Source: Legionella sp. km772 (lineage in GTDB: Bacteria > Pseudomonadota > Gammaproteobacteria > Legionellales > Legionellaceae). From it: a stretch of 41,390 nucleotides of DNA. Every line of letters starts with the position of its first letter. The stretch's first letter is position 1. The position numbers were made by a program, and so were the translations under genes. Shown here in pieces: positions 7,649 through 17,055 of the stretch. The stretch lies in assembly GCF_003989735.1 (NCBI RefSeq), contig NZ_RZGQ01000010.1, positions 1 through 41,390 of the forward strand, given 5' to 3'. Below the pieces are notes generated by a model. It was not told the origin of the DNA. It made no database searches and was given only the letters and a program-made list of their open reading frames with translations.

Positions 7649-8125
7649 ATGGCTAGAGGCATTAATAAAGTAATTTTAGTAGGCAATGTAGGCGGAGATC
7701 CTGAGGTTCGTTATATGCCTAACGGTAATGCGGTTACCACTCTATCAATCGCAACGAGTGAATCTTGGAAAGATAAAGCCACTGGAGAAAAACAAGATCG
7801 TACTGAATGGCATCGGGTCGTTTGTTTCAATCGCTTGGGAGAAATTGCTGGGGAATACGTACGCAAGGGTTCTAAACTTTACATTGAAGGGAGTTTACGT
7901 ACACGCAAATGGCAAGATCAACAAGGACAAGACCGCTACACCACCGAAATTATCGCTGCAGATATTCAAATGCTAGACAGTAAAGGAACTGGCGGCCCAA
8001 GTTATGAAGAGGCTCCACCAGCCTATCAACAAAGTAGCGCGCCCGCCTACCAGCAGCAAAAACCAAGTTCAGCACCAGCCATGCATGATGCCTTTGATCA
8101 ATTAGATGATGATATCCCATTCTAG
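7649..8125 (+). CDS. ssb: Single-stranded DNA-binding protein
   Basis: A 158-residue SSB. The N-terminal OB-fold (about residues 1-110) includes the standard [14 protein letters not shown] start and [11 protein letters not shown]. Then comes a flexible Gln/Pro/Ala-rich linker and the acidic tip DDDIPF, the docking site for repair and replication proteins. It coats single-stranded DNA as a tetramer during replication, recombination and repair. CAGGAG lies about seven bases before the ATG. It is followed by a hairpin that probably ends the transcript. Confidence 0.97.
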   Translation: MARGINKVILVGNVGGDPEVRYMPNGNAVTTLSIATSESWKDKATGEKQDRTEWHRVVCFNRLGEIAGEYVRKGSKLYIEGSLRTRKWQDQQGQDRYTTEIIAADIQMLDSKGTGGPSYEEAPPAYQQSSAPAYQQQKPSSAPAMHDAFDQLDDDIPF

Positions 8126-8141
8126 GACCCCAAACTATAGA

Positions 8142-8164
8142 AAACCCCTTTCTTTTAGGGGTTT
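8142..8164 (+). terminator. Probable terminator after ssb
   Basis: AAACCCCT (8142-8149) pairs with AGGGGTTT (8157-8164) around a seven-base loop, 17 bases after the ssb stop. The T run lies only within the stem end, so termination may be partial. Confidence 0.5.
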
Positions 8165-8177
8165 GGCCTAGATGTCC

Positions 8178-8370
8178 TTATAGATTTGCCTGGTCATTTT
8201 CCCACCCAATTGATTTAAATTCACAGGTTCTGGAGCTCAAATTTAAATGGGTAAATCCTGGATTACAAGCTTTGGCAATATAGCCATGGTAATGTTTTCA
8301 TTTCGAACTCTGGATTAGCATACTTACAATAAGCAGCCTCCGCTGTTAGGCCGTTAAAAGATGATTGAGC
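8178..8370 (-). pseudogene. Candidate gene remnant, two frames joined by a frameshift
   Basis: On the minus strand, the frame from 8370 reads like protein for about 20 codons (AQSSFNGLTAEAAYCKYANP), and a second frame continues from about 8285 to the stop at 8178-8180 (HGYIAKACNPGFTHLNLSS, then a further 20 residues). A single shift near 8270-8290 would join them. A stop just upstream of 8370 blocks extension and there is no start codon. It is the 3' part of something protein-like but I recognise no family. Random open frames in AT-rich DNA could also produce this. Confidence 0.25.
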
Positions 8371-8521
8371 TTAAATAGACTCCCGCAGTTTTTAATTATC
8401 CCTGATAAGCTGCACAAGAAATCTGATTTAAAGCTTAAACCCTTGCGACCAAAGGGCTTCTATCTCGCGTTCGCCCCAAAAACAGTTATGCCACGGCTAG
8501 AAGCCGTGACAAACAAAACGT
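8371..8521. other. Intergenic DNA between remnant and secreted-protein pair
   Basis: I see no gene or promoter here apart from the hairpin at 8492-8508. The whole 8126-8521 gap (about 400 bases) holds only the ssb terminator, the candidate remnant and this hairpin. Confidence 0.4.
8492..8508 (-). terminator. Hairpin after the secreted-protein pair, possible terminator
   Basis: CACGGCT pairs with AGCCGTG around three bases, 14 bases beyond the stop of the 167-residue secreted protein. The following T run on the minus strand is delayed by about ten bases, so termination is uncertain. Confidence 0.3.
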
Positions 8522-9025
8522 TTAGTTCTCGCCCGCGTTTTCTAATGGACTTAAGGCTGGGTAATTACTTCCAGCTGCAAAGGAATAAGCCGTACCGGAT
8601 ACTGTTATAACACTAGGCACCGCATTGGTTGCCGTAAAAGCACCATTTGTTAGTGTTATATTCTCCACTGCAGTAGTTCCCGCTGTCCCAGTTAGCGCAT
8701 AAGGAGAGGATTCGGGGATAGCCTCGGTATTATTAACATAGAGGGCCTGGGCAATGACCGTTGTAGCCGCATTAGCTGCCGTGTTGCAAGTTGGAGAGAG
8801 CTTATAAAAATAACAGGTGGTGTTACCAGGCAAGACATCCAAAGTAGCGCAAAGAGTAGTCTTCTTCCAAATATTAACCCGTGCAGGAAGTTTGATACCC
8901 ACCGTGCTTGATGCAGTCGCATTATAGGTAATACAAATGTCTTCCAAACCAACTGCAGCGTGCACAACACTGTTTAAAAAAAAAGTAGCCGCGATAATAC
9001 CTAATCTTTTATTATATCGATTCAT
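8522..9025 (-). CDS. Secreted four-cysteine protein of unknown function, paralogue B
   Basis: 167 residues beginning with a signal peptide (IIAATFFLNSVVHA, cleavage before AVGLED). The mature part has four cysteines (in EDICI, TTLCA, NTTCY, PTCNT), which could form two disulfides, and is otherwise rich in Ala, Thr, Ser and Asn with alternating beta-like stretches. It aligns without gaps over most of its length to the protein encoded just upstream, with roughly half the residues identical and all four cysteines kept. TTAAGGAC precedes the ATG. Only 24 bases separate it from the paralogue, so both are probably on one transcript. I recognise no family. Periplasmic or extracellular location is inferred from the signal peptide. 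Confidence 0.75.
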   Translation of the reverse strand: MNRYNKRLGIIAATFFLNSVVHAAVGLEDICITYNATASSTVGIKLPARVNIWKKTTLCATLDVLPGNTTCYFYKLSPTCNTAANAATTVIAQALYVNNTEAIPESSPYALTGTAGTTAVENITLTNGAFTATNAVPSVITVSGTAYSFAAGSNYPALSPLENAGEN

Positions 9026-9049
9026 TTGTTGTCCTTAACGTAAATAGGG

Positions 9050-9550
9050 TTATTCTTGAGAAAGCTCTGAGCCTGACTGCAGTCCTGGTTCAAGATAATC
9101 AGCGGTTATCGTATATAGAGTACCCGCTGTAATGACGCTAGGGGCTGCGTTAGTAGCTGTCCAAGCTCCATTTCCTACGGTTAAATGCTCTACAGAGGTC
9201 GTACCAGAAGAGCCTGTTAACTGGTAGGCGGTAGAAGCAGGAATAGCTAGGGTTCCATTAACGTAAAGTGGTTCAACAAGGACCTGAGTTGCAGCTGTTG
9301 CTGCTGTATTACAGGTAGCACTTTGGGTGTAGCGATAGCATTCGGTTGAACCTGGGTCCACATAGATGACCCCACAGAGGATATTCTTCTGCCAGATTGA
9401 AACTTTGGCTGCCACTTTAAACCCAACAGTTGCTGATGATGTAGCATTATAATAGATACATACATCTTCCAGGCCCACTGCTGCATGGCTCGCAGTAGTT
9501 ACTAGAAAAGCGGCGGTAATAAGACAACTTTTTCTATTCATAAGTTTCAT
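9050..9550 (-). CDS. Secreted four-cysteine protein of unknown function, paralogue A
   Basis: 166 residues with a signal peptide (ITAAFLVTTASHA, cleavage before AVGLED) and the same four cysteine positions (EDVCI, NILCG, STECY, ATCNT) as its neighbour. Shared blocks include VGLED, YNAT, CNTAA, LYVN, TNA.PSVIT. The start at 9550 is supported by AAGGAC six bases upstream; an internal ATG at 9541 is less well placed. It is first of the two genes after a TATAAT at 9569-9574. Function is unknown. The pair arose by tandem duplication and has diverged mostly outside the cysteine framework, as expected for exposed secreted proteins. Confidence 0.75.
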   Translation of the reverse strand: MKLMNRKSCLITAAFLVTTASHAAVGLEDVCIYYNATSSATVGFKVAAKVSIWQKNILCGVIYVDPGSTECYRYTQSATCNTAATAATQVLVEPLYVNGTLAIPASTAYQLTGSSGTTSVEHLTVGNGAWTATNAAPSVITAGTLYTITADYLEPGLQSGSELSQE

Positions 9551-9568
9551 TATCGTCCTTAATTTTGT

Positions 9569-9574
9569 ATTATA
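9569..9574 (-). promoter_or_regulatory. -10 element for the secreted-protein pair
   Basis: A perfect TATAAT on the minus strand lies 18 bases before the first ATG. The matching -35 is weak (TTGTTT occurs nearby but at 12 bases). This would give a very short leader. Confidence 0.35.
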
Positions 9575-9620
9575 TGTTTATTTTGGAAACAATCTGATAG
9601 TCTAAATTTTATTTAACAGG

Positions 9621-9851
9621 CTAAATTAAACTATCATCTTCAAAAGATAGCTTTCCATGAGAATAAATACAAGATTTTAGATAGTTTGTTCCATTTTCTT
9701 TGGCAATACCAGAGTAAAAATACTGGACAATATCATAGGTAGTTAAGAAACCGGGAGGAAGGATAATATGGGACAGAACTACAGGAGCGACAGCTAGGGC
9801 TGGTTAATTCGGATCAATATCGGGAAAGAAAGGTATGCGCTCTAATAATGA
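9621..9851 (-). pseudogene. Candidate gene remnant with one in-frame stop
   Basis: One minus-strand frame is protein-like over 77 codons with a single internal TAA. Before the stop it reads SLLERIPFFPDIDPN. After it comes PALAVAPVVLSHIILPPGFL, then TTYDIVQYFYSGIAKENGT, and finally GKLSFEDDSLI before TAG at 9621-9623. It has no start codon and begins right at the rplQ terminator. Composition looks like a real protein C-terminus with loss of the 5' part. I recognise no family. It fills most of the 355-base gap between rplQ and the secreted-protein genes; the remainder (9575-9620) shows nothing further. Confidence 0.33.
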
Positions 9852-9861
9852 GGGCAATAAA

Positions 9862-9882
9862 AAACCCGCCTAAAGCGGGTTT
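9862..9882 (-). terminator. Intrinsic terminator after rplQ
   Basis: Minus strand: AAACCCGC pairs with GCGGGTTT around a five-base loop and runs into a T tract, 24 bases after the rplQ stop. It closes the long ribosomal-protein series. Confidence 0.85.
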
Positions 9883-9905
9883 AAAATAATAGATTTTGCT
9901 TTAAT

Positions 9906-10280
9906 TTATTCTTCAGAAGCAACAGGTCGATCTAAAAGTTCAACAATAGCCATTGGTGCATTATCGCCATCTCTAAAACCACATTTGATGATACGAATAT
10001 AACCGCCTGGTCTTTTAGCAAAACGTGGGCCAAGATCAGTAAATAGCTTACCTACTGCTGACTTAGAACGTAAGATGTTAAAAGCATGACGACGCGATGC
10101 AACTGAATCAGCCTTACTAACAGTAATTAAAGGCTCAATGTAGCGACGTAAATCTTTAGCTTTGGGCAGAGTTGTTTTAATTAACTCATGCTCAATTAAA
10201 GAGCAACACATGTTAGAAAACATAGCTTTACGATGACTACTAGTACGGCTAAAACTACGGCCCGAATTACGGTGACGCAT
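9906..10280 (-). CDS. rplQ: Ribosomal protein bL17
   Basis: 124 residues, a usual length. The family start MRHRNSGR...HRKAM and the later [16 protein letters not shown] block are both present. It is a large-subunit protein near the exit tunnel. Last gene of the alpha operon, 18 bases after rpoA and directly before the terminator. Confidence 0.97.
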   Translation of the reverse strand: MRHRNSGRSFSRTSSHRKAMFSNMCCSLIEHELIKTTLPKAKDLRRYIEPLITVSKADSVASRRHAFNILRSKSAVGKLFTDLGPRFAKRPGGYIRIIKCGFRDGDNAPMAIVELLDRPVASEE

Positions 10281-10298
10281 AACAAAGACTCCTAAATA

Positions 10299-11291
10299 TT
10301 ACTCGCCTAGACTTGCTGGCGGCCAATTCTCAAGTTTCATTCCTAACGATAAAGATCTAGAAGCTAAAACATCCTTAATTTCAGTTAGAGACTTCTTACC
10401 TAAATTAGGAGTTTTTAATAATTCATTTTCAGTTCTTTGAACTAAATCGCCTATATAATGGATATTTTCTGCTTTTAAGCAATTTGCAGAGCGAACAGTT
10501 AACTCTAAATCATCAACAGAACGTAATAAAACGGGATCAAAGTCATTACGCTCTTTGTTGTCAGAACGTGATTCTTCAAATTTCATATCCACAAAAGCAT
10601 GTAGCTGTCTTTGAAGAATACTGGCTGAAATGCGTATAGCCTCTTCAGCATCGATAGTTCCGTTTGTTTCTAATTCAATAGTTAATTTATCAAGGTCGGT
10701 TCTATTTTCAACCCTTGCGCTATCAACAAAATAAGCAACTCGTTTAACAGGTGAAAAACCATTGTCTATTTTTAACTTACCAACAGATTTGTGTTCAATT
10801 TCATCGTCAAAATGACGAACAAATGAATCTGTATTATGAAAGCCTATTCCACGCTCAACTTTCATAGTAATGTTCAATTTGCCTTTCTCATTTAGGTTAG
10901 CAATAACTAACTCAGGATTGATAATTTCTAATCCATGAGTTAATTGAATATCGCCTGCAGTAACTTGGCAAGGGCCTTGTTTATTTAAAGTCACATAGCC
11001 TTCTGTACCTACAGTCATTTTAATTGCTACTAGTTTAAGATTAAGCAATAAATCAACTACGTCTTCTTGTACTCCCTCAATAGTGCTGTACTCATGGAGA
11101 ACGCCATCAATGGACGCCTCAGTAATAGCACTACCTGGCATAGATGATAATAATATACGTCTCAAAGCATTGCCGAGCGTGTGACCAAATCCTCGCTCCA
11201 ATGGCTCTAGAACGATTCTAGCTTTATATGTTGACTCAGCCTGTACTTTGAGGACTTTAGGTGTCAGCATTTCATTGATTTCAGTATACAT
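10299..11291 (-). CDS. rpoA: RNA polymerase alpha subunit
   Basis: 330 residues. The N-terminal assembly domain carries [18 protein letters not shown], and the C-terminal domain (about residues 255-320, [17 protein letters not shown] and [13 protein letters not shown]) is the part that contacts UP elements and activators, including the Arg of RSANCL. Two copies scaffold beta and beta-prime. Placed between rpsD and rplQ as in other gammaproteobacteria, ensuring coupled supply with ribosomal proteins. Confidence 0.98.
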   Translation of the reverse strand: MYTEINEMLTPKVLKVQAESTYKARIVLEPLERGFGHTLGNALRRILLSSMPGSAITEASIDGVLHEYSTIEGVQEDVVDLLLNLKLVAIKMTVGTEGYVTLNKQGPCQVTAGDIQLTHGLEIINPELVIANLNEKGKLNITMKVERGIGFHNTDSFVRHFDDEIEHKSVGKLKIDNGFSPVKRVAYFVDSARVENRTDLDKLTIELETNGTIDAEEAIRISASILQRQLHAFVDMKFEESRSDNKERNDFDPVLLRSVDDLELTVRSANCLKAENIHYIGDLVQRTENELLKTPNLGKKSLTEIKDVLASRSLSLGMKLENWPPASLGE

Positions 11292-11309
11292 TCAGCTATT
11301 TCTCCGAGC

Positions 11310-11930
11310 TTACTTAGAGTAAAGTTCCACAACGAGGTTTACGTTGTAGTCTGAAGACAAGTCAGTTAATGTTGGTGCTGTAGAAAACGTACCCTTGAAC
11401 GAAGAGGTATCTACAGTAATCCAATCACAAGGTGCTCTTTGCTCAGACAAAGCTAAAGCAGCTTGAATTCTGCCTTGACTCTTAGCCTTTTGACGAACAG
11501 TAATAACATCACCAGCACTTACTAAAAATGATGGAACATTAACTATCTTATCATTAACAAGTATTGCCTTATGGGTAACAAGTTGCCTAGCTTCTGCACG
11601 GGTGCTTGCAAATCCCATGCGATAAACAACGTTATCTAAACGTCTTTCTAAAAGACTCATCAGGTTTTCACCAGTTGAACCTTTTTGCTTTGCTGCTAAT
11701 TTATAATAATTACGGAATTGCTTTTCAAGAACACCATATAGTCTTCTAATTTTTTGCTTTTCTCTAAGCTGAATTCCATAACTGTTTAAACGTGGTTTAT
11801 TCGCACCATGCTGTCCAGGCAACTTTTCAGATTTGCACTTGGATTTATGATCACGAACACCACTTTTTAATAGTAAATCAGTGCCTTCACGACGTGATAA
11901 TTTACACTTTGGACCAAGATATCTAGCCAT
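11310..11930 (-). CDS. rpsD: Ribosomal protein uS4
   Basis: 206 residues. The start [16 protein letters not shown] is standard, and the S4 RNA-binding domain lies at about 96-160 ([34 protein letters not shown]). It binds 16S rRNA early in small-subunit assembly. In E. coli S4 represses translation of the alpha operon by binding the rpsM leader; the hairpin between rpmJ and rpsM here is a candidate equivalent. Follows rpsK by 16 bases. Confidence 0.98.
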   Translation of the reverse strand: MARYLGPKCKLSRREGTDLLLKSGVRDHKSKCKSEKLPGQHGANKPRLNSYGIQLREKQKIRRLYGVLEKQFRNYYKLAAKQKGSTGENLMSLLERRLDNVVYRMGFASTRAEARQLVTHKAILVNDKIVNVPSFLVSAGDVITVRQKAKSQGRIQAALALSEQRAPCDWITVDTSSFKGTFSTAPTLTDLSSDYNVNLVVELYSK

Positions 11931-11946
11931 TAATTACTCCTGAGTC

Positions 11947-12345
11947 TTATACACGACGTTTTTTAGGTGGTTTACATCCATTATGGGGTATACCAGTAAC
12001 ATCGGTTATTTCAACAATTTTAAAATCTTGAGTTATTAATTCACGAATAGTTGACTCTCTTCCAGGGCCAGGACCATGAACAAATACTGCAACAGATTTC
12101 ATACCATATTCTTTAGCTACAGCGGCAGCACGCTCAGTTGCAACTTGAGCAGCATAAGGAGTACTCTTTCTTGAGCCTCTAAAGCCTGAGCCACCTGAAG
12201 TAGCCCAACATAACGCATTACCTTGTCGATCAGTAAAGGTTACAATAGTATTATTAAAAGAAGCATGAACGTGTACGATACCATCAGATACTACACGCTT
12301 CGCCTTCTTGCGTACTTTTTGCTGTTTTGACTTAGTTATTGCCAT
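11947..12345 (-). CDS. rpsK: Ribosomal protein uS11
   Basis: 132 residues ending in the conserved basic tail [10 protein letters not shown]. Blocks [13 protein letters not shown] and [13 protein letters not shown] are intact. It forms part of the small-subunit platform near the mRNA exit. Lies 21 bases after rpsM in the alpha operon. Confidence 0.98.
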   Translation of the reverse strand: MAITKSKQQKVRKKAKRVVSDGIVHVHASFNNTIVTFTDRQGNALCWATSGGSGFRGSRKSTPYAAQVATERAAAVAKEYGMKSVAVFVHGPGPGRESTIRELITQDFKIVEITDVTGIPHNGCKPPKKRRV

Positions 12346-12366
12346 CTTATGTTCCTACATGAAAAA

Positions 12367-12723
12367 TCAGTTACTAGTGCCTTTTCTACGGCCTTTTCTT
12401 GTACGAGCATTAGTTTTCGTACGTTGACCTCTTAAAGGTAAGCCTCTTCTATGTCTTAATCCTCTATAGCAACCAAGATCCATTAGTCTTTTAATATTCA
12501 TGGTTACCACACGACGTAGATCGCCTTCTACAGTCATTTTTGCGATTTCTACACGCAAAGCTTCAAGTTGAGCATCAGATAACTGTGAAACCTTTGCTGA
12601 AGGTTCAATATCAAGACTGGTGCATAACTTTAAAGATGTTGTCTTACCAATACCATATATAGCTGTTAAAGCAATTACCACATGTTTGTGGTCAGGTATG
12701 TTCACTCCTGCAATACGAGCCAT
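12367..12723 (-). CDS. rpsM: Ribosomal protein uS13
   Basis: 118 residues. [14 protein letters not shown] at the start, a helix-hairpin-helix YGIGKTTS, and the tRNA-contacting tail [18 protein letters not shown]. It sits in the small-subunit head and bridges to the large subunit. First gene of the alpha operon proper; its leader contains a hairpin. Confidence 0.98.
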   Translation of the reverse strand: MARIAGVNIPDHKHVVIALTAIYGIGKTTSLKLCTSLDIEPSAKVSQLSDAQLEALRVEIAKMTVEGDLRRVVTMNIKRLMDLGCYRGLRHRRGLPLRGQRTKTNARTRKGRRKGTSN

Positions 12724-12746
12724 TAGCTTCTCCGAACGTTATTTTG

Positions 12747-12766
12747 TTCTGTCGAAAGGGACAGAA
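12747..12766 (-). promoter_or_regulatory. Hairpin in the rpmJ-rpsM spacer, possible S4 control site
   Basis: TTCTGTC pairs with GACAGAA around six bases in the 76-base leader of rpsM. There is no T run, so it is not a typical terminator. In E. coli the S4 repressor binds a pseudoknot at this place; only the position supports the same role here. Confidence 0.3.
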
Positions 12767-12799
12767 GAATACTATTTTTGTAAAACAAAATCAAGTTGA

Positions 12800-12913
12800 T
12801 TAACCTTGTTTTTGTTTATGTCGGGCATCTTTACAAATTACACGTATAGTGCCACTTCTTTTAATAATTTTGCAATTGCGACAAATGCGCTTTACAGATG
12901 CTCTTACTTTCAT
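12800..12913 (-). CDS. rpmJ: Ribosomal protein bL36
   Basis: A 37-residue gene too short for standard ORF calling. It starts [15 protein letters not shown] and ends ARHKQKQG. Zinc ligands are complete: Cys11, Cys14, Cys27 and His32, so this is the zinc-binding form. ATG at 12911-12913 lies 19 bases after the secY stop. The place between secY and rpsM is the standard one for rpmJ at the end of the spc operon. Confidence 0.95.
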
Positions 12914-12932
12914 TCCAAAACTCCGATAAAGA

Positions 12933-14267
12933 TCATAATAGACCAGGTAACTTAGTACCTTTAAAGTTAGCCTTTTTCATTAACGAATCATATTGCTGAG
13001 TCATTAAATGGGCCTGTATTTGAGCAACAAAATCCATAATAACTACGACAATAATCAATAATGATGTACCACCAAAATAGAAAGGCACATGCCATGTATA
13101 CATTAAAATTTGTGGCAACAAACATACTAGAACTAGGTACAATGCACCAATTAGAGTTAAGCGAGTCATTACTGAATCTATATATTTAGTAGTTTGCTCA
13201 CCAGGTCTAATACCAGGTATGTAGGCGCCAGATTTCTTCAAATTCTCAGCGGTATCTTTGGGATTAAAAACTAACGCTGCATAAAAGAAGGCAAAAAACA
13301 ATATTGCAATAGCATACACGATCAAGTACAAAGGTTGACCAGGTGATAAGGCCATTCCTACGTCAGACAACCAGCTCATACCTTTAGTATGGGAAAAAAA
13401 TTGCGCCAAAGTAGCCGGAAGTAAAATAATACTTGAGGCAAATATTGGTGGAATTACCCCTGACATATTAATTTTTAATGGTAGATGACTGGTTTGAGCT
13501 GCATATACCTTCCGGCCTTGAGTCCGTTGAGCATAATTCACCCGTATACGCCTTTGAGCACGCTCCATAAAGACGACAAAGCCGGTTACCACTACGACCA
13601 CAACAGTAACAACCACTAAGGTTAACGCTTGCATCTGACCTTCTTTAACTTGCTGTAACACTGAAGCTATTGCTACTGGCATACTAGAAACAATACCAGA
13701 AAAGATGATCAGGGATATCCCATTACCCACACCCTTTTCAGTAATTTGCTCACCGAGCCACATGAGGAACATTGTCCCTGTGACCAAAGTCACTACTGCT
13801 GTAAAATAGAATGAGAAATCAGCTTGCAATGCAATTTGTTGTCCTGCCAACCATCGCGCCATCCCTAAAGATTGAAACACTGATAGTAATAAAGTCAAAT
13901 ATCTGGTGTACTGATTTATTTTTCTACGTCCAGACTCACCTTCTTTCTTTAGCTGCTCCAACTTCGGAGATACTACAGAAAAAAGTTGAATGATAATTGA
14001 CGCAGAAATATAAGGCATTATTCCAATAGCGAATACAGTTACACGCGATAAAGCTCCACCAGAAAACATATTGAACAATCCAAAGATTGTATTTTGCTGC
14101 TCATTAAAGAAATTAGCCAATCTTGTTGGGTCTAATCCTGGAACAGGAATATGGGCACCAAGACGATAAACTAAAATTCCCAGAATAACAAACATTAATC
14201 TAGATTTTAATTCAGCCAAACCACCAGTGGATTGGCCCGAGGTATGTTTTTGGTTTTTCATAGTCAC
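12933..14267 (-). CDS. secY: Protein translocase subunit SecY
   Basis: 444 residues with about ten membrane segments. The region [20 protein letters not shown] followed by [11 protein letters not shown] is the family N-terminus. It forms the channel through which unfolded proteins cross the inner membrane, with SecE (also in this window) and SecG. The GTG at 14267 overlaps the rplO stop; an ATG at 14261 with GAAGAG upstream is an equally good start. Lies in the spc operon as in E. coli. Confidence 0.97.
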
Positions 14268-14698
14268 TCTTCTATGCTACCGCCTAAACCTTCAATGGTT
14301 GAACGAGCGCCTTTAGTGACTCTTAAACCTTTAAGCTTGATGGCTTTTGTTAATTCACCAGATAAAATAACTTTAACATCTTTAATATTAGAGTTAATTA
14401 ATCCAGCTTGACGTAATACATTAAGATCAATTACTTCAGCTGTTAATTTTTCAAGTTCATTAAGGCATACTTGGTCAACAGTTTTACCTACACGAGATTT
14501 GAATCCCATTTTTGGTAAACGGCGTTGAATGGGCATCTGGCCGCCTTCAAAGTTTATTTTATGAAAGCCACCTGCTCTAGCTTTTTGACCTTTGTGACCT
14601 TTACCACTCGTTTTACCTAGACCTGAACCAATACCTCTACCTAAGCGTTTTTTAGAGGGTCTTGAACCAGGATCTGGTGATAATGTATTTAAGTTCAT
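14264..14698 (-). CDS. rplO: Ribosomal protein uL15
   Basis: 144 residues. The glycine- and lysine-rich N-terminal tail ([20 protein letters not shown]) threads into 23S rRNA. It shares one base with the rpmD stop at 14698 and overlaps secY by four bases, showing translational coupling. Confidence 0.97.
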   Translation of the reverse strand: MNLNTLSPDPGSRPSKKRLGRGIGSGLGKTSGKGHKGQKARAGGFHKINFEGGQMPIQRRLPKMGFKSRVGKTVDQVCLNELEKLTAEVIDLNVLRQAGLINSNIKDVKVILSGELTKAIKLKGLRVTKGARSTIEGLGGSIEE

Positions 14699-14883
14699 TA
14701 TACACTCTCCTCCACCAACAATAAGTAGTTAATTGCATTTACAAGACCACGAATCGCTGGAGTATCATTGTGAGAAACACTAGAGTTAGTTTTACCCAAA
14801 CCTAGTTGTTTAGCAATGTTAATATGCTTTGGCTTTCTACCAATTAAGCTTTTAACTAATGTAATTTTGATTGTCTTTTCCAT
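14698..14883 (-). CDS. rpmD: Ribosomal protein uL30
   Basis: 61 residues, the normal bacterial size. [16 protein letters not shown] at the start and [17 protein letters not shown] at the end are typical. Two bases after rpsE. Confidence 0.95.
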   Translation of the reverse strand: MEKTIKITLVKSLIGRKPKHINIAKQLGLGKTNSSVSHNDTPAIRGLVNAINYLLLVEESV

Positions 14884-14885
14884 TA

Positions 14886-15392
14886 TTAACCCGCCATAAC
14901 TTCATCAACAGTTTTACCACGTTTGGCAGCAACGTAGTCAGGAGTACCAATATTAGTTAAAGCACCAATAGTAGCTCGTACAATATTACTTGGATTTGTT
15001 GAGCCAATGCTTTTTGCAAGAATATTATGGACACCTAATACTTCTAATACTGCACGCATTGCACCACCAGCGATAATCCCCGTACCTTCGCTTGCAGGCT
15101 TCATAAATACTTTAGAGGCACCATAAGTCCACGTAATTTCGTGGAATATAGTAGATCCAGCTAGAGGAATATAAACCATATTTTTCTTCGCTTGATCCAT
15201 TGCCTTTTGAATCGCAATTGGCACTTCACGAGCCTTACCACGACCAAAGCCAACTTTACCTTTACCGTCGCCTACCACAACTAAAACAGCAAAGCCAAAA
15301 ACACGTCCGCCTTTAACAACTTTAGCAGTACGAGTTACTGATACTAACTTTTCTTGATAACCATCAGATTTGGTTGATTCATCGAATGCCAT
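14886..15392 (-). CDS. rpsE: Ribosomal protein uS5
   Basis: 168 residues. The double-stranded-RNA-binding-like N-domain carries [34 protein letters not shown]; the C-domain has [15 protein letters not shown]. It helps form the mRNA entry site and influences decoding accuracy. Nine bases after rplR. Confidence 0.98.
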   Translation of the reverse strand: MAFDESTKSDGYQEKLVSVTRTAKVVKGGRVFGFAVLVVVGDGKGKVGFGRGKAREVPIAIQKAMDQAKKNMVYIPLAGSTIFHEITWTYGASKVFMKPASEGTGIIAGGAMRAVLEVLGVHNILAKSIGSTNPSNIVRATIGALTNIGTPDYVAAKRGKTVDEVMAG

Positions 15393-15401
15393 AGTTGTTC
15401 C

Positions 15402-15761
15402 TTAAAAATCTAATCCAGCTTCGCGAGCACCTTCAGCAAGCGCTTTCACTCGGCCATGATATTTATAGCCTGCACGGTCAAATGCAACCTCAGTAATACC
15501 CTGATCCTTAGCGCGCTTACCTAAAAGCTTGCCCACTAAAGAAGCTTGATCTACTTTACATTTGCCAGATAAGCTAGCTCTTATTTCTTTATCAATTGTT
15601 GAGCATGTTACCAAAACTTTATCACCGAGTGTGTCAGCTTGGACTATTTGTGAATAGATATGCATTCCACTTCTATATACAACTAATCTTGCTCTACCCG
15701 ATTTACGGATTAAAGCTTTTGCTTTTAATCCACGTCTGTTACGCGAGATTTGCTTATTCAT
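15402..15761 (-). CDS. rplR: Ribosomal protein uL18
   Basis: 119 residues. [15 protein letters not shown] and the closing [20 protein letters not shown] block identify it. It binds 5S rRNA with uL5 and bL25. Ten bases after rplF in the spc operon. Confidence 0.97.
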   Translation of the reverse strand: MNKQISRNRRGLKAKALIRKSGRARLVVYRSGMHIYSQIVQADTLGDKVLVTCSTIDKEIRASLSGKCKVDQASLVGKLLGKRAKDQGITEVAFDRAGYKYHGRVKALAEGAREAGLDF

Positions 15762-15771
15762 TACTTATACC

Positions 15772-16311
15772 CTATTTCTTCTTGGCTTCTTTACGAGCAA
15801 TTACTTCACCAGCATAGCGTATACCTTTACCTTTATAAGGCTCTGGTGGTCTAAATGCTCTGATCTCAGAAGCTACTTGGCCCAGAATTTGTTTATCAAC
15901 ACCTTTTAGTACGATAGTCGTATTATTTGGAGTCTCTACAGTAACTCCTTTAGGTAATTCATACTCAATCGGATGAGAATAACCTAAAGCCAAGCTAATT
16001 GATTTATCCTTAGCTTGCGCACGATATCCCACACCTACTAATTCAAGGGTTACGACAAAACCTTCAGTAACACCATGAACCATATTACTTATTAATGCTC
16101 TTGCTGTTCCAGCATGAGCCCAAGCTTTAGGGTCATTTGCTGCTGGCGCAAATTCTAATTGATTAGCTTCTGTATTCTTAGTAATACTCACTAATCGATT
16201 AATTTTTTGTGTTAACGTTCCTTTTGGCCCTTTAACTGTAACTTCACCATCCACCACTGTTACTTCAACATTGGCAGCATGCTTTACTGGGGCTTTTGCT
16301 ACTCTAGACAT
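15772..16311 (-). CDS. rplF: Ribosomal protein uL6
   Basis: 179 residues, near the usual 177. Two related L6 domains; the second ends with PPEPYKGKGIRYAGE. It lies near the factor-binding region of the large subunit. Follows rpsH by 17 bases. Confidence 0.97.
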   Translation of the reverse strand: MSRVAKAPVKHAANVEVTVVDGEVTVKGPKGTLTQKINRLVSITKNTEANQLEFAPAANDPKAWAHAGTARALISNMVHGVTEGFVVTLELVGVGYRAQAKDKSISLALGYSHPIEYELPKGVTVETPNNTTIVLKGVDKQILGQVASEIRAFRPPEPYKGKGIRYAGEVIARKEAKKK

Positions 16312-16328
16312 ATCATTCCTCGCAAGTA

Positions 16329-16724
16329 TTAAGCCACTTCACAAATGACTTCGCCACCTACACCTTTTGATCTCGCAGATATATGCGTCATTATACCTTT
16401 GGATGTAGATAATATAGCCACACCGAAACCAGGAATTGATGATAAATCTTTATAAGATTTATAAACTCTTAGCCCAGGTCTGCTTATTCTTTTAATTAGT
16501 TCAATAACTGGTCTACCATGGTAGTACTTAAGTTTTAAAGTTATTGACTTTAAATTATTTTCTAATGTTTCAACGAAGTAGTTTTCAATATAACCTTCTT
16601 CTTTTAAAACACGAGCAATTTCTTCTTTTAATTTAGAAGAAACCAATGTTATCTGCTGATGTTTAGCGCCTTGACCATTTCTAATTCGGGTTAGCATATC
16701 AGCTACTGGATCATGCATACTCAC
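16329..16724 (-). CDS. rpsH: Ribosomal protein uS8
   Basis: 131 residues. [16 protein letters not shown] at the start and [14 protein letters not shown] at the end. In E. coli S8 represses the spc operon by binding mRNA at rplE; nothing in this sequence alone proves the same site here. 18 bases after rpsN. Confidence 0.97.
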   Translation of the reverse strand: MSMHDPVADMLTRIRNGQGAKHQQITLVSSKLKEEIARVLKEEGYIENYFVETLENNLKSITLKLKYYHGRPVIELIKRISRPGLRVYKSYKDLSSIPGFGVAILSTSKGIMTHISARSKGVGGEVICEVA

Positions 16725-16742
16725 AATCGTTCTCCAAAAAAA

Positions 16743-17045
16743 TTACCAGCTTGACTTTCTGCCGCCAGGTACGTTACCCACCATAAGTTGTTGTCTTAAG
16801 CAAATTCTGCACAGACTAAACTTTCGATATACTGCATGGGGTCTTCCACAAGACTGGCATCGTGTACTATGGCGAACAGGATTAGAATTAACAGGGAACT
16901 TTGCTAATTTAGCCTGACAATCCATTATTTCCTGGAAATCTGTAGATGACTTAATGATTTGCTTTAACTCATTTCTGCGTTCTCTATATTTTGCCACTAG
17001 CTTTTGACGCTTTAACTCTCGCATAAGCATTGATTTTTTAGCCAC
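16743..17045 (-). CDS. rpsN: Ribosomal protein uS14, long form with zinc ribbon
   Basis: 100 residues, the long-form length. Near the C-terminus is a complete four-cysteine zinc site: Cys63, Cys66, Cys79 and Cys82 ([21 protein letters not shown]). Long S14 proteins such as that of E. coli have lost these cysteines, while zinc-binding S14 is normally the short form of about 61 residues, so this one combines both features. Located in the small-subunit head. Ten bases after rplE. Confidence 0.96.
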   Translation of the reverse strand: MAKKSMLMRELKRQKLVAKYRERRNELKQIIKSSTDFQEIMDCQAKLAKFPVNSNPVRHSTRCQSCGRPHAVYRKFSLCRICLRQQLMVGNVPGGRKSSW

Positions 17046-17055
17046 AATATCACCT

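Noticed and set aside
8365..8610. 81-residue plus-strand ORF between ssb and the secreted pair
   Set aside because: No ribosome-binding site, overlaps the end of a well-supported minus-strand gene and has no recognisable protein features.
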